A stretch of DNA of 64,000 nucleotides from CAMYMQ01 sp963730305 (GCA_963730305.1 CAVSRB010000003.1:682001-746000), one strand, 5' to 3'. Positions 1 through 14,100 are shown, counted from the stretch's first letter. The notes: generated from the sequence alone by a model not told the origin. Program-made: numbers and translations.

Positions 1-477
1 GGCGACACGGCCCGCGAAGGGCGCCGCCACCTTGCAGTCCGCGACGCGGGCCTCGATCTCCTGCAGGCTCGCGGCCGCCTTTTCGCGATCGGCGAGCGCG
101 AGATCGAGCTCGAGCTTGCCGGCGGCCTTGAGCTCGACGAGGCGCGCCTTGGCCCGCCACGTCGCCGTCGCCGCGCGCAATTCGGCCTGGGCGCGCCGCG
201 CCGCGGCGTCGAGCCGGCGGCAATCGAACCGGACCAGCACGTCGCCCTTGGCGAACCGCTGGCCGAGCTTGACCGTCACCTCGGCGATCTGGCCGTCGAG
301 GTTGCTCGCCAGCGTCGCCCGGTCCTTGGCGACGAGCTTCGCACGGATCCTGAATTCGGAATCACGCGCCGGCGCCGCGGCGACCGGCACCGCAAGGCAG
401 GCGCTGGCCAGCACCAAGCCACCGACGACCAGCGACCGCAGGATCGGGCGCGGCGGACGGGAAGTTCGGTTGATCAT
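1..477 (-). CDS. HlyD-family periplasmic adaptor subunit (partial, cut by left edge)
   Basis: N-terminal 159 residues of a membrane-fusion/adaptor protein; the rest lies beyond the left edge. It starts at an ATG (477-475) 35 bases after the TolC-like gene. A hydrophobic segment at about residues 14-33 looks like a signal peptide or anchor. It is followed by a lipoyl-like half motif (ASNLDGQIAEVTVKLGQRF, then KGDVLVRFD), an Ala/Arg/Glu-rich helical hairpin (about 78-145) and the return strand (DCKVAAPFAGRVA), the usual HlyD/AcrA architecture. Such adaptors link an inner-membrane transporter to a TolC-type channel. Its position after the TolC-like gene and the giant repeat protein, all on one strand, suggests export of that protein. 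The ABC ATPase that would complete a type I system is not in the window. Confidence 0.85.
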   Translation of the reverse strand, partial: MINRTSRPPRPILRSLVVGGLVLASACLAVPVAAAPARDSEFRIRAKLVAKDRATLASNLDGQIAEVTVKLGQRFAKGDVLVRFDCRRLDAAARRAQAELRAATATWRAKARLVELKAAGKLELDLALADREKAAASLQEIEARVADCKVAAPFAGRVA

Positions 478-512
478 GGGCTGGCGCCTTCCTTCCGGTG
501 CCCGGCTCGGCC

Positions 513-2088
513 CTAGTCGATCGCCCGGCTCTTGGCCGGCGGGTGATGGCGCATCGCCCGTTCGGCCTCGGTCGACAGCGCCGCCAGCCGGCGGCCCAGC
601 CCGTCGCGGAACCAGCTCCGCAACGCCGCGCCGAGGGTGTCGACGTCCTTGGCGGCGCTGTTGGGCACCGCGATGTCGACGCCGATCGAATCGAGCACCC
701 GGCCGTAGGAGGCCTGCAGGTCGGCATAGGCATTGAGCAGGTTGAGGCGGGCGAGCAGCAGGTTGGCCCAGGCCTCGACATAGTCGGTCCGGCCGGCGAC
801 GGTGACCCGCTCGGCCGCGCGCACGGCGGTGAAATTCTGCCACTCGTTGCCGTAGAACTCACGCGCCAGGCGATAGGCGTGCAGCTTCTGGTGATAGGCC
901 TGGAACGCCAGGTGCACCTGGGTCACCACCGCCAGGGTCGCGGTCTTGCGGCGCAGAGCGAACAGCTTCTTCCTGGCCTTGACCTGTTCGAGCCGCGACG
1001 GCAGCGCGATCAGGCGCTGAAGCTGCACGGTCAGCCGGGCGCCGAACTCGTACCAGATGTTGTTGTTCAGGAACTGGTTGCTGTCGTAGTTGAACGCCCC
1101 TTCGAGCCGCAGCCCCGGCAGCGCCGACAGGATCTCGGAATACTTTTCGAGGCGGGCAATGCGGTCCTTGTAGTCGGCCTCGTACAGCTCCGGCCGATAC
1201 ATCAACGCGATGGTGCGCAGCTTGCGGACCCGGATCTTGATCCGGGGCACCTTGTAGGCGTTCAGCGGTGGTGCGGCGACGCCGAACCGGGTCGCCGGGT
1301 CGAGGTTCATCAGCGAGGCGAGCTGGGCCCGGGCGAGCGCCAGGTTCTGCAGCACGTTGGTCGCGGTCAGCATGGTCCGCGACAGCCGCCGGTAGTCGAC
1401 CGCCGCGCGGGTCGTGATCAGGCCCTCGCGCTGGGCGCTGCCGATCCGCCAGATCGCATTGCGCACGGCGCCGACCGCCTGGCGCAGCGACGCCTCGACG
1501 GACTGGGCGGCGACCTCCGCCAGTAGGCGCGCCGGACCTCGTAGAGCAGATTGTTGGTGACCTTGCGGCGTGCCTCGCGGGCGATAGGACCCGGTTGCCC
1601 TCCTGTTTCAGCCGCACGAAGCTGACGCCGAAGTCGAGCACGCTCCACACGATCCGGGCATCGCCGATCGTCCGGTCGCGTTGCTGCGACGTCGACGGCT
1701 GCAGAGACTGCCGCCCGGTGATGATCGACTGGCTGCTCGACGCCGGGACGTTGCTGCGCGTCGTGCGCTCGACGACCCGGACACGTTGGGCGGCAGGTTG
1801 AACTTGGCGAGATGAACTCGCCGGCGGCGAAGGCCACCTCCATCGCCCGGACCCGCCGTAGAGGTTGTATTTGAGCGCGCGGGCCATCGCCTCGTAGATG
1901 TCAATTCTGCCCGTGACCGGTTTCTGCTCGGCGAAGATCGCCGCCAGGTCGGCGTTGGCCCGCGCCAGCCGCTCCCCGCCGCGGGTGATCGCCTTCGGCG
2001 CACACCCGCCCAGCACCAGGGCGCCGGCAATCAGTATCAGGCCCGCTCCGGCCGACAGGTGTCGGCCGGGCCCTGCGTTTCCCCACAT
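513..2088 (-). CDS. TolC-like outer-membrane factor lipoprotein, interrupted by several frameshifts
   Basis: Outer-membrane efflux/secretion channel of the TolC family. The start at 2088 gives a lipoprotein signal ending in a lipobox (VLGGC, Cys about residue 29). IDIYEAMARALKYNL is the typical first helix, VWSVLDFGVSF is the conserved strand motif, and the C-terminal half (513-1466) reads cleanly with RPELYEADYKDRIARLE and repeated long helices. Between about 1480 and 1860 the reading frame changes about five times (near 1850, 1825, 1800, 1590 and 1520). Taken piecewise the frames give an uninterrupted TolC-like sequence (MEVAFAAGEF, LAKFNLPPNV, KVTNNLLYEVRRAYW, then AEVAAQSVEASLRQAVG). It lies between the secreted giant and an HlyD gene in the same direction, so it is probably their exporter channel. 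Clustered breaks could be assembly error or real decay. Confidence 0.82.
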
Positions 2089-2189
2089 ACGTCATGAAAA
2101 ATCCCCGATGTGGCCCTGGCGATCGCCAGCGGCGCGGTCCCCCTTCCCTGCCACGACACACACCCTTCTTAGTTGACGACGGGCGGGCA

Positions 2190-5100
2190 TCAGTGACCGG
2201 CCGAGTAGGCTAACGCGCCGTCGGGCATCGAGGGACTCAATTCGTCGTGTGCAACCCTGATTTGCAAATCGAAGCTCGGCAGCGCCAGCGCGGCGGGAGA
2301 GGCCGTGTCGAGGCCCGCGACCGCACCACGGCCCACCGATAGCGCGGCGAGCTCGAACGTCCGCGGCGACAGCGACGGCAGCTCGGCCGTGCTGATGATC
2401 GCCCGCAAGGCGTCGCAAGCGCCCGGCGCGCCTTGGCAGGCGGTGTCGGCGACGCGGCTCAGGAGCTGCCGGATCAAGCCGAGGTCGGTGCCCGACTTCA
2501 TCGCGTCGCGAAGCGCCTGGAGCGTGTCGGTGTCGACCAGCTTGGTCAGGTCGTCGGTCGCCAAGCGGTTGAACACCGAGCCGATCTTTCGAAGCAGCGC
2601 CGCCAGGTCGCTATTCGACGCGCCGTCGGTGACCAGGGTGCGGATATCGGCCAGCACCTGGTCGCGCGCGGGGCCCGCGCCCGGATTGATCGCGTTGAAC
2701 TGATCGGGCCCCGGCGTGGTCGTGCTGCCGGTATTGTCGCCGCTCGCGGGGCCGAGCGTGTTCCGGGTGGTCAGGCCGTCGCCGAACGGGATCACGCCGT
2801 TCAGGATGGTCAGCCCGTCGTTGCCGGCGCCGGGATCGCCCGTGCCGTTGCCATCCGTCGTCCCGCCGTTGGTCTGGTCGGTCGCGCCGGTCGAGGCCAG
2901 GTCGTCGACGGCGTCCGACCCCGGCAACGGTGACGGTTCCGATCTGGCTGGCGGCCGCAAAGGCCGGGCCGCCGGTGTCCTGAACGGTGAAGGTGAAGGT
3001 ACCCGTGCCCGAGACGCCGGTGGGGCTCAGCCACTTGAGCTGGCCGGCGTTGATCGCGGCGATGCTGACCACGTCGTTCGCCGCCACCGCCTCGCCAGCG
3101 TCGACGACGCCGTCGCCGTTCACATCGACGAAGAACTGGCCGGTCGCGGCGTTCGGCACCGTATCGAAGCGGACCGCGCCCAGGCTGTCGCCGGGATCGC
3201 CGTCGGTGAAGTTGAAGGCCGACGCGCCGATGACCGATGGGACATCAGGCGCCGCCGAAATCGACGCGGCCCCGGTCGTGCCCGGCAGGTCGTTGACCGC
3301 GGCGACGTTGACGGTGACATCGGCGCCCGGCGTGACCCCGCCGTCGCCGTCGTCGATGGTGACCGTCACGGTGCGCGGCGTGACGTCGGGGCTGACCGTA
3401 TCGGTGTTCGAATAGTGCAGCGCCCGCACCAGCGTCTGCACCAGCGGGCCGGTCGAATTGGCGTTGAGCGCGACGACGAGGTCTGCGCCGTTCTGTCCGT
3501 CCGAGGTGATCGTGCCGATGTCGGTACCGCCGACCGAGACCACCGAGCCGACGGTCACGCCGGCCGACAACGCGACGCCGCCGCTGGTGTCGATCAGCAG
3601 CAAGTCCTCGCCGGGTACGTTGTGGGCCGAGATCGCGACGGTGACGTTGCCGCCGTCGAAGTCGGGCAAATCGACGACCGAAACCGTGGCGTCGCCGTTC
3701 TGGTCGAGCGCGACGGGGACGCCGTCCTCGGTGAAGGTGACGGTGTCGCCGTCGAGGTTGCTGAGCGTCGGCGGATCGTTCACCGCGGTGACGTCCACGG
3801 TGATGGTGTTCGGCGCGGCATCGAAAGCGTTGCCGCTGTCCTGCACCGAGAAGGTGAAGCTGGTCAGCCCGCTGCCATTGGCGTCCGCCGGCGGCGTGTA
3901 GACCAGGTTGCCGAGGTTCGCCGCCGCGATCACCTGCCCAGCGGTCACGTCCACGCCGGAGAGCTGGAGGGTGCCCATACCCGGTACCGTGTCGATGCGC
4001 ACCGCCTGGAGGGTGTCGCCGGTATCCACGTCGGAGAAGCCGAAGTCGGCCGCCGCGAAGGTATGCGCCGTGTCTTCGCTGGTCGTGATCGTGTTGTCGG
4101 CGCCGGTCGGCGCGTCGTTCACGGCGGTGACGTCGACCGTGACCGTGTTCGGCGCGGCGTCGAAGGCGCCGGCGCTGTCCTGGACCGAGAAGGTGAAGCT
4201 CGCCAACCCATTGCCATTAGCATCGGCCGGCGGGGTGTTGACCAGGTTGCCCAGGTCGGCTACCGCGATCACCTGCCCCGCGGTCACGTCGACGTTGGAG
4301 AGCTGGAGCGACCCCGTGCCCGGCACCGTGTCGATGCGAACTGCCTGGAGCGCGTCGCCGGTGTCGACGTCGGAGAAGCCGAACTCGCCAGCCGCGAAGG
4401 TGTGCGCCGTGTCCTCATTGGTGGTGATGGTGTTGTTGGCGCCGGTCGGGGCGTCGTTCACGGCTGTGACGTCGACCGTGATCGTGTTCGGTGCGGCATC
4501 GAAGGCGCCGGCGCTGTCCTGGACCGAGAAGGTGAAGCTGGCCAGCCCGCTGCCGTTGGCGTCCGCCGGCGGCGTGTAGACCAGGTTGCCCAGGTCTGCC
4601 AGCGCGATGACCTGGCCGGCGGTCACGCGACATTGGAGAGCTGCAGCGTGCCGGCCACCGGCAGCGCGTCGATACGGACCGCCTGGAGGGTGTCGCCGGT
4701 GTCGACATCGGAGAAGCCGAACTCGCCAGCCGCGAAGGTGTGTGCCGTGTCCTCGTTGGTGGTGATGGTGTTGTCGGCGCCGGTCGGCGCGTCGTTCGCC
4801 GCCGTCACGTTCACGGTGATCGTGTTCGGCGCAGCGTCGAAGGCGTTGGCGGGGGTTTGTCCTGCACCGAGAAGGTGAAGCTGGCCAGGGCGGAGCCATT
4901 CGCGTCGGCCGGCGGCGTGTAGACCAGGTTGCCCAGGTTCGCCGTGGCGATCACCTGCCCGGCGGTCACGTCGACGCCCGATAGCTGGAGCGTGCCGGTC
5001 GCCGGTATCGTATCCACGCGAACCGCCTGGAGGGTGTCGCCGGTATCCACGTCCGAGACGCGTCGTTCACCGCCGTCACATCGACGGTGATGGTGTTCCG

Positions 5101-8100
5101 CGGTCGGATCGAGGTCGGCCCCGCATTGGACGTGCCGCCTCGTCCTGCACCTGGAACGTGAAGAGCATAGCCGCTGCCGTTGGCGTCGGCCGCCGGCGTG
5201 AACACCAGCTTGCCGCCGGTGATGTCCGCGAGCAATGACGTCGCCGGCGCTCACCGCGCCGGAGGCTCAAGGTCCCGGCCCCCGGCAAGGTCGCGATCTT
5301 CACCGCCGCCAGCGCGTTGCCAGTCGACGCTGAAGCCGAAGTCGGCCGTCGTGAAGGTATGCCCGGTGTCCTCCGCGGTCGTCATCGTCTTGTCCGCGCC
5401 AGACGGGGCATCGTTAGCCGCCGTCACGTCGACGGTGATGGTGTTCGGCGCTGCGTCGAAGGCGCCGGCGGTGTCCTGCACCGAGAAGGTGAAGCTGGCC
5501 AGGGCGGAGCCGTTGGCGTCCGCCGGCGGCGCATAGACCAGGTTGCCCAGGTTCGCCGCCGCGATCACCTGCCCGGCGGTCACGTCGACGCCCGAGAGCT
5601 GGAGCGTGCCGGTCGCCGGTATCGTATCCACGCGAACCGCCTGGAGCGTGTCGCCGGTGTCGACGTCCGAGAAGCCGAAGCTGAAGACGGAGAAGGTGTG
5701 CGCGCCGTCCTCGGCGATCGTAACCGTCCGGTCGGCGCCCGTGGGCGCATCGTTCACCGGCGTTACATTGATGTCGACGGTGCCGAAGCCCACCAGGCTG
5801 GACACGCTGTCGTAGCCGGTGAAGGAAATCACGTCGGCGGGAGAGCCGTTGTGGTCGGCGGCCGGCGTGTACTGGATGTTGCTCACGACGTTCAGGTAGG
5901 TGTCGATATCCGCCGCGGTGCCGACCAGGCGCAGGCCGGCGCTGCCGCTGCCGGTCACGGTGACGTTCCCCGATGAGCTGGCGGTGAAGGTGCCCTGGGT
6001 GGAGCCGATCGAGGTGACGTTAAGCGTCGCGTCGCCCGGGCCGTCCGGGTCGAAGAAGGTCGCCCCGGAGAGGTCGAAGTTGCCCTGGGTGTCCTCGGCG
6101 AAGGTTACGGTCGCCGGCAGGCCCGTCAGGGTCGGCACGTCGTTGACCGCGGTGATGTCGACGTTGACCGTGCCGAGCGCCACGTTCGTCCCCGCCGCCG
6201 CTGCCCGTGTTGCCGCCGTCGTTGGCGGTCAGGGTCAGCGTGTCGGCGTTGTCGCCGGCGGCGTTGAGCACGCCGGTATATTTTGATGTTCGACGCGGTG
6301 TTCAGGTAGGCGTCGATCTCCGCCTGGGTGCCGGTCAGCGTGATCGCGCTGCCGCCGGAGCCGGAGACGATCACGCCGCCGGAATCGACGCCGGTCAGGG
6401 TGCCGGCGCCGGCCGCAATGGTCAGCGTGATGTCGGCGCCACCCAATCCGAGTCAGGAGAAGGTCACCGCGGACAGGTTTACGTTGCTGGCCGTGTCCTC
6501 GACCACCGTGACGTCGGTCGGCAGTCCGGTCACGCGCGGGTTGTCGTTGACCGCGTTGACCGTGATCGCCCGGGTGTCGCTCGAGGCCGCGCCCTTGTTG
6601 TCGGTCGCCGTGATGGTAACCGTCTTGGACGCCGCCGGATCGTCGGCCGTGGTGTTGAAGTGGAAGGTCCGGACGACCTGCTGGACAAGCGCGTTGGTCG
6701 CGTTGGCGTTGAAGGTGATGGTCAGCGCGGTATTGCCGGTGACCGTGCCCTGAGTGGCCGAGAGGGTACCGATCGTCGTCGAGGACCATCGCGCAGGCTG
6801 AAGCCCGTCGTCCGGATGGTCCCGACCACGTTGTCCGGCATCGCGATAGAATCGCCGGCCTGGGCGTTGCCGGTGACCTGGATTACCAGCGTGCCGCCGT
6901 CCCAGTCGGCGTCGCCATCCGCGTCGCTGAGCGTCGCCGCCGGGTCAATCTCGACCGCCGACCCGTCCTCGGTGACGATCAGCGCGACGTCGTTGACCGA
7001 GATCGACGGGGCGGCGTTCGGCGAGCTCTCGACCGCGCCGATGTCGACCGTGGCGTTCTGGATACGCGCTTCGCCGCGCTGGTCTGCGGTCAGGTCGTCG
7101 CCGGGCGTCTCGCCCGGGGTGCCATTTCCGTCGATATCCGCGCCATGATCGTCGCCCTGGATCAGGGCGTTGGAGCCGGCGTCGATCAGCGGGCTGCCGG
7201 GCTGAGGCATATCGGTCATCCGCCGCCACCGTTGTCCGCGAGCACGCCGAGTTGCGGGTCGAGGGGCGCGGCAGCGGTGCCGATCTGGTCGCCATTGTCC
7301 CCGTCGGTGCCCTCGAAAATGCCCTGCACACCGACGAAATTGTTGCCAGCGCTGACAATGCGGCCATTCCCGCCACTCGGAACCGATCCGGCGTCGGCGT
7401 GGGTCGCGACCCCGCCAACGGTGTTGCCGGCAAGGACGGTGTTGGCGAGCGTCGTCGTGCCGGAGGTGGCGTAAAGGCCACCGGCCGCCGCGGCGGCATC
7501 GTTCCCCGTAATGGTCGAGTTGGTGATCCTCACGGTGCCGTACGAATTAATGCCCGCGCCGATGTCACCGGTGTTACCGGAAACGGTGGCGTTCACGATC
7601 GTCCCGTTTCGGGCGGCCAAGCCGCCGCCATCGGTGCCGGCAGCGTTGCCGGAGATGGTCGATCCGATCACCTGGAAATTCGAGATGGAAAGCCCGCCGC
7701 CGCTTCGGGCCGCGTAATTGTCCGTAATGACGCTGTCCCGAACGATCCGTGTCCCGCTGCCCTGGGCGTACATGCCGCCGCCGCCGCCGCTGGTCGTGCG
7801 GTTTTCCGTCAGCGTGACCCGGTCGAGCGTGATGTCCGAATTGCCGGCCCTAATGCCGCCGCCGTCGGCGCCCGAGGCAAAGCCGTCGCGGATGACCAGG
7901 TCGGCGAACGACACATCTAGATTCGCGGCCACGTTGAACACCCGCGTGTCGCCGACGCCGTCCGTATCGCCCGCGCCGATCAGGCCGCCGCCGGCCAGGC
8001 TGTCGCCGGAAATGGTGACCCGCGACAGGCCGGTGGCGTCGGTCGCGTCGAAGGTGTTGCCCTGGATGGTCAGGTCGTCCGTGATCGACAGCTCGCTGTT

Positions 8101-11100
8101 CAGCCGGATGATGTCCTCGGCGCCGTCGAACACCGTGCCGTCGAAGGTGATCGTGTCCGCGCCGGCGTGCGCGTTGGCGTAGGCGACGGCCTCGCGCAGC
8201 GAGGTGACCCCGTCCGTGGCGTCGACCGTGTCCGCCGTGGTGGTCACGACCAGCGAGGGCATCTCGGTCGTCCGCTCGAACGCACCCATGTCGACGGCGC
8301 CGAACAGGACGCGGTCGAAGCCCGTACCGCGCTGGTCGAAGGCCAGGGTGTCGGCGCCGTTGACGGTGCCGTCGCCGTTGGCGTCGACCAGGAACGTGCC
8401 GGAGCCGTTGGCAGACAGGTTGCCGGCATTGACCGCCTGGCTGGCGTCGCCCAGCGCCATGGTCCACGTTGGCCCGCCATTGTCCTGCAGCGGGCCGAGG
8501 TCGGCGTCGCCGCCGAAAATGTTGTTGCCGAAGAGCTCATCGTCGAAGGTCAGGTTCGGCGCCGCGCTGCCGAACAGGTTGTACTCCGCATTGTCCAACC
8601 GGATCGCGGTGTCCCGCTCCTTGCCGAAGGTATCGGTGTTGTCGTCGAAGACGCTGTTGACGACCTTGATGGTGGCCGACGAGGCGCCATCCAGCGCGGC
8701 GCCAGAGGTATCGTACGTTGCTTTGTTGCCGGCGATGGTGCTGTTGGCGATGGTCAGCGTTCCGTTACCGCTGCCGGAGACGGCACTCGCCTGGAACCCG
8801 TCCGAGCTGTTGTTGGCGATGGTCGTGTGACGATGGTCGCCGTGTCGCCGCATTGGAGACCCGGATGTAGATGCGCTTGCCCTTCCCGCCTAAGTGCGAG
8901 TCGGACATGGTGTTGGAATGGAACACCGAGTCGGAGATCGTGACCCGGTCGTTGTCGTACATCCGGAGCGCGCCGCCGAGACTGGTCGCCGAATTGTTGG
9001 CGAAGGTGCTGGCGGTGATATTCACGTCCGCCGAGCCGCCGATGTACAACGCGCCGCCCTCGCTGTTGCCGACGACGCTGTTGTTCTCGAAGGTCGAGCC
9101 CGATATCGACACCGATCCGGTGTTGACGTGCTGGATCGCACCGCCGTCCCCGCCGGAGTGGGGTCCCGCCACGTGGGCGCCGGCCTCGTTGTCCGCGAAG
9201 CGGCTGTCGACGACGGTCAGATCCCCGGCACTGTAAACGGCGCCGGCGGCGATGCCCGCCGTGTTGTCGACGAACTCGGTGGGCGTCAGGGTCAGGCTGT
9301 CCGCCTGCGACACGACGCCTCCGCCCTGCCCCGTCGTCGTGCCGTCGCGAACGATCAGGTCCGTGAGGGAGACGTCGACCGATGTCTCATAGAACCGGAA
9401 GACCTGAACGTCCCGCGTGCCGTCGTCACCGCTGTCGCCGGAGACGGTTACGGAGGCGGTGTCGTCGTCGCTGCCGATGCCGTCGCCGTCGATGGTCAGG
9501 TTGCCCAGCGCGCCGAAGTTGTAGGTCAGCGACGAATCGAGGTTGATCTCCGTATCCGCGCCCATGGCGGCGAGGTCGAAGGTGATGGTGTCGTCGCCCG
9601 CGGTGGCCGCCGCCGTCGCCATCGCCTCGCGCAGCGAGATCTGGCCGTCGTCGGCGACCCGGTCCTGCGCGGTGGTGACGATCAGCGCCGCCGCGCCGGT
9701 GGCGTCGTGGAGGTTGGCGACGTTGAGCGTGCGCGTGTCGACCGCCGATGCGCCATGGGGATCGGTGGCGGTGAACGTCACCGTCCGGCTGGCCGCCGGG
9801 TTTTCTTCCGTCGTCGTGAAATGGATCGCCCGCAACACTTCCTGGACAAAGGACCCGACGGCGTTGCTGTTGAAGGTGATGGTGAGCGCGGCACTTCCGG
9901 TAACGGTTCCCTCGGCGGCCGACAGCGTCCCGATCACCTTCGAGCCGCGGCGCAGGTCCGTGCCGTCGGTATTGATGGTGGTAACTGCATTGTCCGGGAT
10001 CGTCAGGCTGTCCAGCGCCTCGGCGCCGGCAGAAATCTGCACGACCAGCGTGGCGCCACCCATGTCGCTACCGTCGTCGGGTTCGTGAAACGTGGCGAGG
10101 GCATCGACCTTCACCGTCTCGCCTTCATTCACTGCCAGGGCATTGTCGTTGATCGACAGTTCCGGCGCCCGGGACAGGCTCGACTCCACCGCACCGATAT
10201 CGACCCAACCGGTCTGAACGCGGGCATTGCCGATCTGATCGGTGGTCAGGTCGTCGCCACCGTCGACCGTGCCGTCGCCATTGATATCTGCCTGATGGTT
10301 CGTCGCAAAAAGCCAATAGGTATCGCCGGTATTGACGAGCGGGCTGCCGGCCAGCGGCGTGTGGGTTCTCATGCCGCCGCCATTGTCCGCCAGGGCGCCG
10401 AGTAGCGGGTCGAGCGGCGCAGCGTCGGTGCCAACCTGATCGCCATTTAGGACAGAAGTGCCGGTAATCTCGCCGGCTTTACCGATGAAATTGTTGCCGA
10501 GGCTATACACCACCCGGCGCCGAAGGTCCCTACATCGTCCCGGGCGGAATTGCCGGTCGCGGTGTTCTGGGCGATCACCGTGTTCGCGAGGTAGAAGGTG
10601 CCGTTGGCCGCCAATATGCCGCCGCCGCCGGTCGCGCTGTTCTGCGTAATCGTGCTGTTGGTGATGCGGACTTCTGCGCCCGTCGAGGCAAAGATGCCGC
10701 CGCCGCCGGCATTGGTGGCCGTGTTGCCGGAAATCGTCGTGTTGACGATCGTGCCGTCGCCAACCGTGTAAATGCCGCCGCCCTGGTTCGCGGTGTTGCC
10801 GCTGATGGTCGAATTGATGACGCTGAAGTCGTTGGCGAGGATGCCGCCACCGACATTCGCATTGATCGACGTGTTGTCGGAGACGATGCCGTTTCGCAGC
10901 GTGAAGAAGCCACCGGTGGCGCGGATGCCACCGCCAGCCCCGCCGCGGTTCTCGGTGACGGTCACATTCTCCAGCGTCACGTCGTGGCCGAGTTCCGCGT
11001 TGATCGCGCCGGCTTGAAACGTAGAAGAGCCGTCGCGCAGGACCAGGTCCTGGAAGGCGACGTCGGCGCTGCCGCTGGTCACCCGGAAGAGGTTCGTGTC

Positions 11101-14100
11101 GCCGAAGCCGTCCGCATCGCCCGCCCCGATCAGCCCGCCGTCGGCCAGGCTGTCGCCGGAAATGGTGATGCGGGAGAGGCCGGTGGCGTCGGTCGGATCG
11201 AAGGTCGCGCCCTGGATGACGACGCTGTCGGTGATCGTCAGCTCGGAGTCGATCCGGATGATGTCGCTGGCGTCGTTGAACACCGTGGCATCGAACGTGA
11301 TCGTGTCCACGCCGGCGTTGGCGTTCGCGTTGGCGATCGCCTCGCGCAGCGAGATCAGCCCGTCGTTGGCGACCACGTCGTCCGTGGTGGTCACAACGAA
11401 CCCGGCCGCACCCGAGGGATCGCCGTCATCGACCGTGACGGTGACCTCGCTGACGTTGCTGGTCGCGCCCCCTGAACCAATCGGGCCGTCGGTCACCGAA
11501 ATGCCGACCGTGCGGGCCGTGTTGTCGGCATCCGTCTCGGTGTTCTGATAGGTCAGCGCCCGGATCAGGGTTTCCACGCGCACCAGCGTCGCATCGCCGT
11601 TCAGGTTGACGACGAAGTCGTTGCCCACGGCCACGCTGTTGGCCAGCGTGCCGACCACGACGCCGTTGACCAGCACGTTGGAGCCCGGCGAGGTGCCGCC
11701 GAGGCTGACGGCGCCGCTCTGGTCGACGCCCAGCAGGTCCTCGCCCACGACGGCGTTGGTCGCGATCGTGACGGTCAGCGTGCCGCCATCGAAGTCGGGG
11801 CTGTCGACATCGAGCACCCTCGCGTCGCTGCCCAGGTCGAGCAGCACCGCCGCGCCGCCACCGATGGCGGACACGGAGCCGCCGACATTGCCGAGGATCG
11901 GCGCGTCATTGACGTCGGTCAGCGTGATCTCGACGGTATCGTCGTCGTGCAGGCCGGTCTGGTCGGTAACGCGGACGTCGAGGGTGAAGCTGGGCGTCGT
12001 CTCGAAGTCGAGCTGCGAGGCGTCGTTGACCGTGTCGCGCCGGTGTTCGGATCGATGGTGAAGGCGTTGCCGGTGTTGCCGCCGGTGATCGAGAAGGTCA
12101 GCGTGTCGCCGGAATTGGGATCGCTCGCCGTGAGCGTGGTGACCGTCGTGCCGTTGGCCGTGTTCTCGGGGTCCGGACTGGGTCGCCTGCGGCGTGCCGA
12201 CGGCAAGGGCGCTGATGGAACTGCCGTTGTCGTCGCTGGCGACCAGGTCCGAGGCCTCCGACTGGAAGACCACCGTCCGGCCGTCGCCGAGATCTGGGGC
12301 GCGGAAGACCCGCTGTTCCCGGAGCCGCCGCCGGTCGACTCGCTGACGAGCCGCACCGTGTCGGTGTCGCGGTCGTAGACGAAGACGTCGCCGCGGCCGT
12401 TGGCGTCGCCGGCGACCAGGTTGCTGGCATAGCTGTCGAACGTCACGAACCGGCCGTCGTCCAGAAGTCCACCTGGTAGGTATAGGAATTGCCCAGCACG
12501 CCGGCATCGGTCTTGCTGACGATGTCCAGTTCGCCGGTCACCAGATCCTTGACGGAGGCCTGGCCGAAGCCTGTGGTATCCCCGAGCGAGGCTGCCTCGC
12601 TGACGAAGCTGACGAAGCGGCCGTTGCCGGAGATGAAGCTGGCATAGCTGTAGCCGTCGGCCTGGATGCCGCCGGCGGTGACGTTGACCCGCGTCACCGT
12701 GCCTTCCTGACGGTCGTAGACGAAGATGTCGGGCTTTGCCGTTGGTGTCGCCGGAGACCATGTTGGTGGCGTCGGACTGGAAGCTGACGTAGCGCCCGTC
12801 GGCGGAGATCGAGGAGATCCAGCTGCGGTCGTTGCCCTCGGCGCCGCCGGTCGTGACGCTGACGCGCTCGGTCACGCCGGTCTCTCGGTCGTGGACGAAG
12901 ACGTCCAACTTGCCGTTGGTGTCGCCGGCGACCAGATTGGTCGCCAGGCTGGTGAACGTGACGTAGCGGCCGTTGCCCGAGATCTGGGGCAGGTAGCTGA
13001 AGCCGTCCGACTGGCCCCCGCCCGTGGCGACGCTGATCCGCTCGGTGACGCCGGAGACCCGGTCGTAGACGAAGACGTCCGCGGTGGCGTTGGTGTCGCC
13101 GGCGACCAGGTCGGTGGCGCTGCTGACGAACGCGACATAGCGGCCGTCGTCGGAGACCGTCGGCGAGCTGCTGCTGTCGTCGCCGGCGGTGATCCGGAAG
13201 GTCTCGCCGGTAAGGGTGTCCTTCAGGAACACGTCCGCGCGGCCGCCGCCGTTGGCATTGCCGGGCTCGATCGTCTGCGAGGTCGAGGTGAAAACGACGT
13301 AGCGGCCGTCATAGCTCGACGACGGCTCGTAGCCGCCGGGCTGGCCGTAGCCGGGGTCGATCGGCTGGGTGCCCGCATCGCTGGTGCCGACGATGGTGGC
13401 CGGCGCTGCCGGGTCCGTGGTGCCGCCGGTGAATTCGGGCGGATCGTACCCGCTTTCGACCGCGCCGATGTCGACGGTGCCGCCAACGACCCGGCCGAAC
13501 CCGCGCTGGTCGGTGGTCAGGTCGTCGTCGGGCGTCTCGCCCGGGGTGCCGTCGCCGTCGATGTCGGCGCCATGAACATTCCCCGCCAGATTGGCGTTGG
13601 AGCCCGCGTCGATTAGCGGGCTGCCGGCCTGCGGCAAGTGGGTCAGCGTCGGCCCGCCGTTGTCCGCCAGCGCCCCGAGGTTGGCGCGCGTTTCCGACGA
13701 AATTTCCGCCCTGATCGTAAATCGACCCTAGGCTTTAAATCTGTGTCGCCGGCCGCGGCCTGATCGGCAACGACAGTATTCCGCAACGTTATCGCGGCCC
13801 GATTGTAGAAGGCCGAGCCATTTGTCGCGCTATTTTCGGTAATCGTGGAATTGATAAATGTTACATTGGACGATCCTCCGTTATCTCCATTGTAGAAAGC
13901 ACCCGCAGACTGTCCGAACCGGGTAACGACGTTGCCCGACAGCGTACTGTTAACGGAGAAAATCCCAGATTTCGACCGTTAAATACAACACCACCACCCC
14001 GGGACCCTGTCGTGCCAGCATCATTGCCAACTTGGTTGTTGGATATAGTGGAACGGAAAACATTTAGCTGCGTTCCGGGAGCGTTATCGACGAATATTGC

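Noticed and set aside
2190..6480. RTX-type calcium-binding toxin repeats
   Set aside because: Asp- and Gly-rich repeats are present, but the GGxGxDxUx nonapeptide is not seen. The repeats are Ig/cadherin-like.
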